A stretch of 62,915 nucleotides of DNA from Micrococcales bacterium (GTDB taxonomy: Bacteria > Actinomycetota > Actinomycetes > Actinomycetales > Cellulomonadaceae), in assembly GCA_009779195.1 (NCBI GenBank), contig WRET01000009.1, positions 1 through 62,915 on the forward strand, in the 5' to 3' direction. The position numbers and the translations under genes are program-made. Below, one piece after another: positions 1-8,411 of the stretch (position 1 is the first letter of the stretch; each line of letters opens with the position of its first letter). Under the pieces are notes generated by a model. The model saw only the letters and a list, made by a program, of their open reading frames with translations. It searched no databases and was not told the origin of the DNA.

Positions 1-128
1 CACGCACGCTCGCGGCGTTGTCGATCCTCGGCCGCAGCGCTGCTGCGACTGTCGTCCTCCGCCTTGCGAGCGCACGCCCCGGACGCGCCTCGCCTGCGCA
101 CGGACTTTCGCAACACGGCCTAGTGGGG

Positions 129-1694
129 TCAGGGATGCTCGGCCGCCCACCGGTCCGCTGGCGAACCTGGGGCGCCGCCTTCCATCCAGACGACCTTCCC
201 GGTAGCGTCAGCAACGATCTGAGACGTGTACTCTCTGTTTCCCGAGCCATGGTTCACCTTGAGGACGAACACCATCGGCGTCGAGGCTCGTTGTTCTGAG
301 TCTGTGCCTGGAGCATGGCATTCCACACTGAGCGAACCCACCTCCGCCTGCGTCAGGCCTGTGAGGCCCGGCACCTGTGCGGCAAGTTTTCCCACGAGCG
401 TCCAGTCCACTGCCGCGACGTCGAAAGGCTCACTGGACCCACCCGATCCACCGCTGGTCCTGCTGACGATCCCGTTCTTCCATTCGAACCATTTCCATTT
501 GCTCGTCGTTGGGTCGCTGGCGTAGTCGACGTTCAGGATGGGCGCGCCCGCGACGGTCCCATCGAACAAGACGCCTTTGAACTGCGTCGTACCAGCCGCT
601 GCGACGAACTCGTCGACTATTTCTGGAGCGAGGGCGAAAAAACCATCAGTGCTCCATGTGGCCACCGGTGAGCCTGGGTCACCGCCGCCCATCGACACGA
701 TCCGCCCGGTAGCGTCAGCGGTGATCCACGTGCTCTGACGGGCGTTCCTGCTGTTCTGCACAGAGATGTTGAACTGCACAGTGGTCGAACCACGTGTCTC
801 ACGTTTCACAGTGACGGAGAAGTCTGGGTCATCACGGCGTGTGAGCCCTGGCACCTGCGCGGCAAGTCCTTCCAGCAAGGTCCAGTCCACGGTCGTGACG
901 TCGAACAGGCTTTCCGTCAGTTCTTTGCGGGTCGGCTGGTAGGGCGTGGGGCCGTTGCTTCCGGCTGTCCCGTCCTGCCACGAGAAGCTGTCCGTCGTGG
1001 TCGCCCCTGGAGTCGACGGGGCCACCACCGTGGCGAAATCGCAGCCCACCGTGACAGACGTGACCTGGGTGTCTCCGACTGTCGCGACAAGATCTGCGAT
1101 CACTTGCGGTGCCTGCGTGGCAGCGTAGGTCGTGCAGGTCGATGCGCTTGGGACCGGGCCCCACGCACCCGACCTCCACATCAAGAAACCCGCGACCAGG
1201 ACGCAGACCACGAACCCCGCGACAAGCGAAGCACCGATGCGCGACCCTGACGAGTTGGCCTGTGCTGGAGACGAACCCTGTGTCGAGGCGACCATCATCG
1301 TGTCGCCCTCGTCAGTACGTGTCCCGGTGGCTGCGGAAGCCAGGTCGCCCGCGATACCCGCTACGCTCCCGGCGATCTCCTTGAGCTGGCCCGGGGTGAG
1401 CGGGGCGCCTGAGCCATCGCCGCTGATCTCCACGCGCGGCCCGGAGATGTCCGCGGACGTGTCCGACGACAGCTCTGCTATCGCCTCCTCGAACTCCTCC
1501 ACCACCTCCTCGGCAAGTTCGTGCAATCGCAGCCGCGCGATCTGGTCCGCAGACAGGTGACGTCTCTTCGCCTCGTCGAGCAGGAAACCGGTGATCCGGT
1601 CCACCCCGTCGCCAGTGCTCCCGGGCGAGCCCCAGGGTGGGGAACCGCTGGAGCTGCCGTGAAGATCCGGACCCTGCGGAGGCGGCACAGTCAC
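129..1694 (-). CDS. Single-pass membrane protein with a duplicated extracytoplasmic domain
   Basis: I do not recognise the family. The 521-residue protein has a Pro/Gly/Ser-rich start, a charged helical stretch at about 32-75, and one membrane segment at about 152-174, so the C-terminal two thirds should lie outside the cell. That part contains two similar modules, about 263-345 and 423-514. Each opens with FDV..VDWTL...LAAQVPGLT and closes with VADATGK/R.V.M.GG.PGSP. A segment holding a TxSKWKWFEW motif separates them and resembles the stretch just before the first module. The pattern suggests a repeated ligand-binding or wall-facing fold, but no catalytic residues are evident. It stands alone on the minus strand, convergent with nothing obvious at the left edge. 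The start is the first ATG. Translation is convincing; function is unknown. Confidence 0.75.
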   Translation of the reverse strand: MTVPPPQGPDLHGSSSGSPPWGSPGSTGDGVDRITGFLLDEAKRRHLSADQIARLRLHELAEEVVEEFEEAIAELSSDTSADISGPRVEISGDGSGAPLTPGQLKEIAGSVAGIAGDLASAATGTRTDEGDTMMVASTQGSSPAQANSSGSRIGASLVAGFVVCVLVAGFLMWRSGAWGPVPSASTCTTYAATQAPQVIADLVATVGDTQVTSVTVGCDFATVVAPSTPGATTTDSFSWQDGTAGSNGPTPYQPTRKELTESLFDVTTVDWTLLEGLAAQVPGLTRRDDPDFSVTVKRETRGSTTVQFNISVQNSRNARQSTWITADATGRIVSMGGGDPGSPVATWSTDGFFALAPEIVDEFVAAAGTTQFKGVLFDGTVAGAPILNVDYASDPTTSKWKWFEWKNGIVSRTSGGSGGSSEPFDVAAVDWTLVGKLAAQVPGLTGLTQAEVGSLSVECHAPGTDSEQRASTPMVFVLKVNHGSGNREYTSQIVADATGKVVWMEGGAPGSPADRWAAEHP

Positions 1695-1775
1695 GAAGCC
1701 GAGCCTACCAAGACGCTTTACGTGTTCTTGCCCGAATGGTCCCCACCCCGACTTCTTCCCAGAAAGATGTTGGGT

Positions 1776-2777
1776 TCAGAAGGGCGGTGGGATGTCGTCG
1801 TGTCTGGGGGCTGGTCGGCGGCGGGGGAGTCTGCCGTTGGTGTTGACCTGGTAGGTGTTGCCCAGGGGGGTGGTCCATTGGTACTGCCCGGGTCCGGCGA
1901 CAGTCAGGGTCATGTATCCGTCGGTTTTGAGGGTGTGCGAGGCGCGGCACAGGGGGGCGAGGTTCGATGTGCTCGTGGTTCCGCCGTCGCGCCATTCGGT
2001 GGTGTGGTCCAGGTCACACAGCTGGGCTGGTTGTGTGCAGGTTCCGCACACGCAGTGGGGGTCGCGCGCTGCGACGTGGGCGGCCAGGGCTGCTGGTGGT
2101 CGGTACTTGGTGCGTCCGACGTCGATGATGGCGCCGCTGAGTGGGTCGGTGACGATGCGCCGCCAGATGCCTTGGTGGGCCAGGGCGCGGGCGGTGACCG
2201 CGTCGATAGTGCCAACACCTGGGATGTGGGCCGGCTCGTCGGTGATGCCGAGCAGGGACTCGGCGGAGATCGTGACGTTGACTCGCACGGTGCCTGGTGG
2301 TGGCAGCCGCCACTGGGCTGGGCGTGCGGGTTCGTCTGGGTCTTGGCGTACCAGGCGTGCTGCTGTGCTACGTGAAGTGCCCAACGCCAGTGCGACCTCT
2401 TGTGCTGCCGCGGACGAGCGGCCTTGGCCGTAGTCGCGCCGCCCGTGGCGGCAGCTGGCCTGGGCCACACGGCGTGAGATCTCCCCAGTGGCCTGCGCGG
2501 TGCCCTCGTAGGCCCACGACGCCATGCGGTCGTACGCAGCGAGCACTACTACCAACTCAGCATCGTCCACAGAAGCCAGGTTGATCTGGGCGAGCACAGC
2601 GACCAAAGCAGGACCTGGTTCCATCTGCGCAAGCCCGGCCGGGATCGACGACGACTCATTTTCATCCGCGCGGTGACCAATACTGGCACAGGTCAACCCG
2701 AGATCCAGGCAGTCATGAGAATCGTCCGCGCTGAGTTCCGGAAACGCCGCCCCGGCCTCTTCTCTCCCCTGCAACAT
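1776..2777 (-). CDS. DUF222/HNH endonuclease-type protein (13E12-like), internally shortened
   Basis: This belongs to the DUF222-HNH proteins that occur as multicopy, REP13E12-like genes in actinobacteria. The N-terminal DUF222 part is visible at about 72-143 (ELVVVLAAYDR, then AALALGTSRSTA-like text at 123-140). The family C-terminal block follows at 163-290: LLGITDEPAHIPG, WRRIVTDP, YRPPAAL and the HNH core CDLDH at 254-258 with LCRASHTLKT at 276-285. Family members are usually 400-500 residues; this one is 333, because the middle of DUF222 is missing between about 143 and 157 while the frame stays open. In the HNH tail the usual HH pair reads SH. Nuclease activity is an inference from the family and may be lost here. 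Confidence 0.8.
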   Translation of the reverse strand: MLQGREEAGAAFPELSADDSHDCLDLGLTCASIGHRADENESSSIPAGLAQMEPGPALVAVLAQINLASVDDAELVVVLAAYDRMASWAYEGTAQATGEISRRVAQASCRHGRRDYGQGRSSAAAQEVALALGTSRSTAARLVRQDPDEPARPAQWRLPPPGTVRVNVTISAESLLGITDEPAHIPGVGTIDAVTARALAHQGIWRRIVTDPLSGAIIDVGRTKYRPPAALAAHVAARDPHCVCGTCTQPAQLCDLDHTTEWRDGGTTSTSNLAPLCRASHTLKTDGYMTLTVAGPGQYQWTTPLGNTYQVNTNGRLPRRRPAPRHDDIPPPF

Positions 2778-2913
2778 GCGTACGAGTCTATCAGAGCGTT
2801 CTCGCTACACGCAAATCGCAGAAATCGGACGCTGTCCCTGGTGTGGTGGGTGCCAGAATATGAACTTATCCGTCTCATCGTTGGCATGTCGTGGCAACTT
2901 GGCCACGAAGGAC

Positions 2914-3618
2914 TCACACAGTTGTTGGGCCCATATCAACAAGAGCGCAGAAGGACGTGAACGCGTCATCGGTGGCGGTCATCCAGACGATGAGATCAAT
3001 GGGGTCGTACAGCACTGTCGAGTCATTCCCATACAGACGGTCGTTGTAGGCGGGGAGATGAAGTTGGGGGTACTGGGCGAAGATCGCGGCACGGTCGGGT
3101 TCCTCGTCCACCACGCCGCCACGCACCTGGGGGGCCAACTCACCGAGCGGACCCTCTTTGCCGAGGATCGGTCCGTATTCTCCGCCGGTGGAGCCGATGC
3201 TCGCGCCGTCCAGAGTGCCGGCAAGCAGCAGGCCGTGCAGCGCCGATGAGAGCCGCACTGGACCGTCGTCACGCCAGAGGGCTGTGCAGACAGGGTCGGC
3301 GTCGTCGCTGTGCAGGGCTAGCGCAGGAGGAACACTGTTGTGAGCCTCGAACCACACCGCCAAACCATCATCGTGACGGGTCAGGGTATCTGGGGTTGCC
3401 GGACGGTCGTGGACCGGCCGCAGCCGTGCACCGACCAGCTCGAACCATTCGCGCAGCGTTTCGGGCAGTGGGCCGACACGGGCCTCAGTCGCGGAGATCT
3501 GGCTGGGTGAGGCGGCGTCGGCATCGGTGATCGGGTCGGCGTACCACCGGCGGACCAAGCCGTCGAGCCAAGTCCAGCGGGTGGTGGCGAGCAGGTGACG
3601 TTGTCGCAGGCTGGGCAC
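2914..3618 (-). CDS. SUKH (SMI1/KNR4)-like protein
   Basis: The protein resembles SUKH-superfamily proteins, many of which are immunity proteins against nuclease or other polymorphic toxins. The signature is ISATEARVG.LPETLREWFELVGARL in the N-terminal third, matching the SUKH pattern (I...E..LG..LP..L..W....G), and the C-terminal part has a DPIDLIVW stretch. No toxin gene is adjacent; the nearest neighbour upstream on the right is a putative addiction component. I prefer the GTG at 3618 because a TACGAT -10-like hexamer sits just before it, which would make the transcript leaderless. A longer start, GTG at 3657, is also open. The family assignment rests on pattern only. Confidence 0.55.
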   Translation of the reverse strand: MPSLRQRHLLATTRWTWLDGLVRRWYADPITDADAASPSQISATEARVGPLPETLREWFELVGARLRPVHDRPATPDTLTRHDDGLAVWFEAHNSVPPALALHSDDADPVCTALWRDDGPVRLSSALHGLLLAGTLDGASIGSTGGEYGPILGKEGPLGELAPQVRGGVVDEEPDRAAIFAQYPQLHLPAYNDRLYGNDSTVLYDPIDLIVWMTATDDAFTSFCALVDMGPTTV

Positions 3619-3971
3619 GTCGGGATCGTAGCAACGAGCGAGCAAAACAGAGCACACGAAACGGGCACATCGGGTGTCTGGCCTCTTCTATGATGACCAG
3701 CAGGGGGGCGGATCAGGACTCGCTCCTTTCCTCGAGCGGCTCGGCGCTGCCGCAGGCCAGTCTTGGGCGATCGAGCCGGCGAAGTAGCCGAACGTACCTG
3801 ATCCACTGACGACCTGTCGCAGAGGCAGGGGGCTGGCCAGTGGTGGTCGGGTCGAACACCGCCTGGGTACTGGGTGCGGCTGTGTGCAGACGTCGCCGCG
3901 GGTCGCATCAGGGTCGTTGATCTGGTCTGTTCTTCAGGACGGTGTCGGGTCGCAACGGGTACGACGGGACT

Positions 3972-4193
3972 ATGGTCACGCCAGCTCTTCAGGAAACGCT
4001 GGGCTCGCTCAGCCCGGCAGAACGCTTGGACGTCATCGATTTTCTCCAAAGGACTCTCGTCCCTGCTTCTCGGGGTCTGTCCGAGGCGCAGAAGGAGACG
4101 ATCCGTCAGCGCGACGCCCAGATGGAAGCTGACCTGTCGATCGGCCTGACCTGGGACGAGCTTGACTCGCGGATGCAGCACAAGTGGGGATGA
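3972..4193 (+). CDS. Putative addiction module component (antitoxin-like), orphan
   Basis: A 73-residue acidic helical protein with the layout of the small putative addiction module component family (TIGR02574 type): LSPAERLDVIDFLQRTL near the N-terminus, then LSEAQKETIRQRDAQMEAD and a Trp-containing end (LTWDELDSRMQ). These proteins are normally followed by a RelE-family toxin. Here the next gene is a protein kinase, so the toxin is missing or elsewhere. The ATG at 3972 is chosen over an in-frame GTG at 3942 because similarity to the family begins there. The 314 bases on its left (3658-3971) contain no gene that I can support. Confidence 0.6.
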   Translation: MVTPALQETLGSLSPAERLDVIDFLQRTLVPASRGLSEAQKETIRQRDAQMEADLSIGLTWDELDSRMQHKWG

Positions 4194-4294
4194 CGCTCAG
4201 CCTTCACCCTGGTCCTATTTTGCCAGGGATCAGAAACCCCCTAGTCTCGCGGCCAGTTCGTGGTTTCGGTGCTGGGCCATGGCAGGATGGTCTG

Positions 4295-7174
4295 GTGCCG
4301 AGGATACCGACGGGTCGGACGTGCGCGACGCCTGGCTGCGTTGGGGCTGTCGTGGACGGCTACTGCAGCTTGTGCGGTTTGCCAGTCGTGAATGGGTCGC
4401 GCACCACTGGTGTCTGTTCGGTGCTTGAGTGCGGCGGGGTGATCCAGGACGGGTACTGCGATGTGTGCGGGTCCCCGGTGAGTTCGGCGGACCAGCGGGC
4501 GCCCGCGCCCCTGGAGGAGCTGGATGTGACGCCCAGGTCGAGCTCGGGACACCTGGCGGTACGGGCGTTGGGCTCACAGCTGGCGGGGCCTCGGCGGTCT
4601 CGGCGGGGGGTGTCGTCGGGGCGGTTGCGGCGGCGGTTGGGGGCAGGGTTGACGACGGTGCCGCCGACGCCTGTGGGGGACCCGTGCGACGCGGTGATCA
4701 GCGCGCCGGTGGTGGCGGAGCACAAGAGGGTGTGCTCGATGTGTAGAACCCTCGTCGGGCAGACCCGCGACGGAGAGGCAGGGCGCACCGACGGGTTCTG
4801 CCAGAGCTGTGGGACACGGTTCGACTTCCGGCCGGCGCTGGTTCCCGGGGACCTCGTCGCAGGGCAGTACCAGGTGGTCGGGTGCCTGGCGCACGGGGGG
4901 ATGGGGTGGATCTACCTGGCTCTCGACCGCAACGTCTCAGACCGACCGGTGGTGCTCAAAGGTCTGCTGAACTCCGGTGACGCTGACACGGTCGCTGCGG
5001 CTATCGCCGAACGGCAGTTCCTGGCGCAGGTCGGACACCCGTTGATCGTCGGTATCTACAACTTTGTGACGCACGACGGGGCGGGGTACACCGTCATGGA
5101 GTACGTCGGCGGGAAGTCGCTCAAGCAGATCCTCGCCGAACGTCGTGACGTTGCCGGGCGGATCGACCCGTTGCCGGTGGACCAAGCCTTGGCGTACGTG
5201 CTGGAAGTCTTGCCGGCTTTCACCCACCTGCACGAGCGCGGGCTGTTGTACTGCGACTTCAAACCGGAGAACCTCATCAGCCAAGGCGAAGGGGTCAGGC
5301 TTATCGACCTGGGTGGGGTGCGGCACGCTGACGACCACGTCTCGGCGCTTTTCGGCACCGTGGGCTACCAGGCGCCTGAGGTTCCGCAGGACGGGGCGTC
5401 AGTCGCCTCGGACGTCTTCACTATCGGCCGCACCCTGGCCACGTTGGTCTTGGACTTCAAAGGCAACACCACGACCTACGCCACGACGTTGCCCCCAGTG
5501 CGTGACCACCTGGTGCTGTCGCGGTACGACTCGTTCTACCGTCTGCTGGCCAAGGCGTGCGCACACGACAGCGACGACCGGTTCGCGTCCGTCGACGAGC
5601 TGCGCGTGCAGATGCTGGGGGTGCTGCGTGAGGTCGTGGCGACCGACCGGGGGACCGCAGCGCGCAGCACGGCCGCGTCCTTGGCGTTCGGGCCGGTGAC
5701 AGTCGATGTCGCCGAACGGCCGGTGCGCAGCGTTGAGCTGCCTGCCCTGCGCGCCGACGAGCACGACCGGATGAACGCCTGGCTCGACGCTGTCACCGAG
5801 GACGACCCCGAACGCCGGTTCGCAGCCTTGCTGGCGGCTCCGGAGACCACCGCCGAGGTGCTCGTCGCTCAAGGTCAAGCAGCTATCGGCGCCGCCGCCG
5901 ACCGCAGGGTCGTCGGTAGTGTGGACTGGTGGTCCAGCCAGGTCTGCGACACGCTCGAACAGCTGCAGGACCTGGACCCGTGGGACTGGCGGGCTGCGTG
6001 GCTGGCAGGTATGGCAGAGCTGGACCGGGGTGACACGCTCGCGGCCCGGGCGTCGTTCAACGCGGTGTACGGGCAGGTCCCTGGTGAGCTCGCGCCCAAG
6101 CTGGCGCTGGCGGCGACCTGCGAGGCGTCCGACGAGCTGGACCTGGCCGAGGGGCTGTACCAGGTGTGCGCGTTCACCGACGCCAGCTACACCAGCCCGG
6201 GGGCTTTCGGCCTGGCCCGCATCCGGGCACGCCGCGGCGACCTGGACGCGGCGGTGGCGGCCCTCGACCTGATCAGCCCCACCCGCAGCGCCTACCTGCG
6301 TGCCCAGCTGCTGCGCGCCCGGCTGTTGGCCGAAGCCCAGCAGGTGCCACCGGTTCCGGAGGATCCAGCCTTGGTGGCCGAGGCGCTGTCGGCTCTCGTC
6401 CCGAAGGCACCCGAGGAGTCACCAGGAGCGCAGGAGCTACCAGGAGCGCAGGCTCCGGCGAAGACGCCTGAGCCCACGCCAGCCCCGGTTCTGCGAGGGC
6501 CACGCCTCGAAGGACCAGTGGACTACCTCAGCCGCCCGCCGTCATCGGTCGACGAGGTCGCCGCAGTGTGCGCGTCCATCGCCGACAAGGACGGGGGTTG
6601 GTCACCGACCGACCTTGTCCACCTGAGCGGTATCGCCTGGCGGGTGCTGGACGTGCAGGGCGGCCATGCGTTGTTGCTGGCTGACCAGGTGGTCGGTACC
6701 GGCCGGTACCACACCGCCTCGGTTGACGTGACCTGGCAGCTGTGCTCCTTGCGCCGGTGGTTGAACAGCGCTTTCGTCGGGTCTGTGGGCGAGGCGCTGG
6801 CCTCTCGGCTTGTCGTGGTGGAGCTTGTCAACGAACCCAGCCCGACCTGGGAGACCGGTGGCGGCACCTGCACCCACGACCGGGTCTTCGTCCTCAGCGC
6901 CCAAGAGGCTGCTACGTACTTGGCTGGGGTGAAGGACGTCGAGTGGAGCGCCTACCGAGGTGCGAAACGTTTCGGCCAGTCGCCCGACGAGCAGGGCCTG
7001 GCCGCCACCGACGAGGAGGGCCAGGCCACCTGGTGGTGGTTGCGGACCCCCGGCGACTACCGCGACGCCGCCGCATACGTGTACGCCAACGGTTCCATCT
7101 TCGACGACGGCGGCCCAGTGTCCGCCTCTGGGGGTATCCGCCCGGCCATGTGGCTCGACCTGTCCGCGGCTTGA
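4295..7174 (+). CDS. PknG-like serine/threonine protein kinase with C-terminal DUF6273 domain
   Basis: The central part is unmistakably PknG-like. There are zinc-ribbon or rubredoxin-like Cys pairs at about 8-60, and again at about 147-180 (CSMCRTLVG...GFCQSCG). GDLVAGQYQVVGCLAHGGMG opens the kinase, with the ATP lysine in VVLKGLLN (K222), catalytic CDFKPENL (D321) and metal-binding LIDLGG (D338). A TPR region follows at about 500-690 (PGELAPKLALA, FGLARIRARRGDLDAA). Known PknG proteins end after the TPRs. This one continues through a Pro/Ala-rich linker into about 185 residues matching DUF6273: IAWRVLDV, LRRWLN, WWLRTPG and GGIRPAMWL. Mycobacterial and corynebacterial PknG phosphorylates GarA/OdhI, and a garA homologue lies at 26.5 kb. 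The start is GTG 4295; an in-frame ATG at 4184 would overlap the preceding gene. Confidence 0.88.
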   Translation: MPRIPTGRTCATPGCVGAVVDGYCSLCGLPVVNGSRTTGVCSVLECGGVIQDGYCDVCGSPVSSADQRAPAPLEELDVTPRSSSGHLAVRALGSQLAGPRRSRRGVSSGRLRRRLGAGLTTVPPTPVGDPCDAVISAPVVAEHKRVCSMCRTLVGQTRDGEAGRTDGFCQSCGTRFDFRPALVPGDLVAGQYQVVGCLAHGGMGWIYLALDRNVSDRPVVLKGLLNSGDADTVAAAIAERQFLAQVGHPLIVGIYNFVTHDGAGYTVMEYVGGKSLKQILAERRDVAGRIDPLPVDQALAYVLEVLPAFTHLHERGLLYCDFKPENLISQGEGVRLIDLGGVRHADDHVSALFGTVGYQAPEVPQDGASVASDVFTIGRTLATLVLDFKGNTTTYATTLPPVRDHLVLSRYDSFYRLLAKACAHDSDDRFASVDELRVQMLGVLREVVATDRGTAARSTAASLAFGPVTVDVAERPVRSVELPALRADEHDRMNAWLDAVTEDDPERRFAALLAAPETTAEVLVAQGQAAIGAAADRRVVGSVDWWSSQVCDTLEQLQDLDPWDWRAAWLAGMAELDRGDTLAARASFNAVYGQVPGELAPKLALAATCEASDELDLAEGLYQVCAFTDASYTSPGAFGLARIRARRGDLDAAVAALDLISPTRSAYLRAQLLRARLLAEAQQVPPVPEDPALVAEALSALVPKAPEESPGAQELPGAQAPAKTPEPTPAPVLRGPRLEGPVDYLSRPPSSVDEVAAVCASIADKDGGWSPTDLVHLSGIAWRVLDVQGGHALLLADQVVGTGRYHTASVDVTWQLCSLRRWLNSAFVGSVGEALASRLVVVELVNEPSPTWETGGGTCTHDRVFVLSAQEAATYLAGVKDVEWSAYRGAKRFGQSPDEQGLAATDEEGQATWWWLRTPGDYRDAAAYVYANGSIFDDGGPVSASGGIRPAMWLDLSAA

Positions 7175-7224
7175 CCTGACCGTTTCGACCTCACGGCGCT
7201 GGTGTTCGACTCCACCGAGCCCTG
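7175..7224 (+). pseudogene. Remnant of the 3' end of a lipoprotein gene
   Basis: Directly after the kinase stop, 7175-7210 matches 8368-8404, the last codons of the lipoprotein gene at 7470-8411 (RFDLTALVFDS here against RFDLTPLVVDAS there). It ends in an in-frame TGA at 7222-7224. Nothing upstream of it encodes the rest of such a protein. It is best read as the tail of a deleted paralogue. Confidence 0.65.
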
Positions 7225-7370
7225 ACCGGTAACCTTGGCACGGTGCTGCCCTCTCACTGGTTGTGTCGTGACCCACACGTAGGCGTTGGAGGTCTTGGGA
7301 GACCCCGCCTCAGTCAGACGACGGACGTCGGCAAGGATGTCGTCGGTCCCGGTTTCCCGGTTGACCAACC
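7180..7370 (-). pseudogene. Remnant of a paralogue of the two-TM sensor gene
   Basis: The stretch 7268-7370 matches 9075-9177 of the sensor gene over its whole length with few changes. Reading minus gives LADVRRLTEAGSPKTSNAYVWV against LADARRLAEAESPKTSSAYLWV. Closer to the kinase, SNTSAVRSKRSG matches the sensor's C-terminal STTSGVRSKRSG. The several hundred bases that separate these two pieces in the intact gene are missing. There is no start region. This is a deletion remnant, not a gene. Confidence 0.7.
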
Positions 7371-7469
7371 AAACAGGTCAGCCAGCCCCTTGTTGCAGGG
7401 CAGTGGCGGTGCTGGGCGTCTTTCGGCGCTGGACTGGACGGGGAACACCAGTGTCGGTGGGGTGCTCAT

Positions 7470-8411
7470 ATGTGCGTGAGTACTCGAGTGTGGGCAGTGC
7501 TGGCAACGGTGGCGACAGTGGTGGCGCTGGCGGGGTGCGGGATGCTCGACGAGCCCTACAGAGAAGTGCACCGGGAGGGGGGTATCACCTCTGAGCAGGC
7601 TGAGCAGATGGTCGAAGCAGTGCCTGGGGTCACCGAGGCCGAGTTCACAGCGGCGGCTTGGGACGACAGGAGTCGGTTCAGCGAGGTCGAAGGGATGGAC
7701 CTGGTGCTCGAGGTGACGTTCGACCCGGACTACCACCTCAGCGACCTCGATACGGCGCTGGACCAGTTGGTCGCGGTGGCCTGGTCGGCGAACGTCCACT
7801 CGCCCAAGGGGTATGTCATTATCGTGTTCGACGGGGGTGTCTCACCGAACACCACGTGGGCGCCGGTGGCGCAGCGGCTGTACGGGAACGGGGAGGACCT
7901 GTTCGCGGTCAACCCGGTACAGATGTCGTACTACACCGACACGTCTTTCGACTTTTCCGGGAGCTCGGGGGTGCGGATCCGGGCGAACCTGGACGACCGG
8001 TACGGCCGGTGGCCGGGAAACCCGCCGACCACGTTGGAGCTGGGTTTGGTCGAGGGGCCGCCTGAGACGGTTATCCTCCCGGCGTTCGTCGATGCCGAGG
8101 TGCACGGCCTAGACACCGACAGTGGCTGCTGGACCGCCTCGGTGACTATGCACGAGCGGTACGACGGGACAGCGCGCGCCGAGATCATGGTCGACGGGAC
8201 GTTGTTCGCGACCGAAACCCTGTCAGGGTCGTGGCACGAGGACCCCGACGATCCCGACGACGACGACCCCGCGACGTCCCGGCCACCCCAGCACGTCGAG
8301 CTGTGCGGCGACCATGCCCCGCCTGCGCACGCTCATGTCTCGGTGGTGTTCACCCCAGAGGGCGACCCCGACCGTTTCGACCTCACGCCGCTGGTCGTTG
8401 ATGCGTCCTGA
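7470..8411 (+). CDS. Putative lipoprotein of unknown function
   Basis: A short signal sequence ends in the lipobox LAGC (Cys at about residue 23), so the protein should be lipidated and anchored outside the membrane; the mature part is about 290 residues. No family is recognisable. The C-terminal region carries an acidic Asp-Pro-rich stretch and two spaced cysteines. It lies between a PknG-like kinase and a convergent two-TM sensor, the place occupied in mycobacteria by the lipoprotein GlnH beside PknG and GlnX, but it does not look like an amino-acid-binding protein. Its last 79 bases overlap the end of the convergent sensor gene. A decayed copy of its 3' end lies at 7175-7224. GTG at 7476 is an alternative start. 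Confidence 0.75.
   Translation: MCVSTRVWAVLATVATVVALAGCGMLDEPYREVHREGGITSEQAEQMVEAVPGVTEAEFTAAAWDDRSRFSEVEGMDLVLEVTFDPDYHLSDLDTALDQLVAVAWSANVHSPKGYVIIVFDGGVSPNTTWAPVAQRLYGNGEDLFAVNPVQMSYYTDTSFDFSGSSGVRIRANLDDRYGRWPGNPPTTLELGLVEGPPETVILPAFVDAEVHGLDTDSGCWTASVTMHERYDGTARAEIMVDGTLFATETLSGSWHEDPDDPDDDDPATSRPPQHVELCGDHAPPAHAHVSVVFTPEGDPDRFDLTPLVVDAS

Noticed and set aside
3381..4181. 266-codon minus-strand frame over the SUKH-like and addiction genes
   Set aside because: It overlaps the SUKH-like gene in another frame and has an irregular, Arg/Pro-rich composition.
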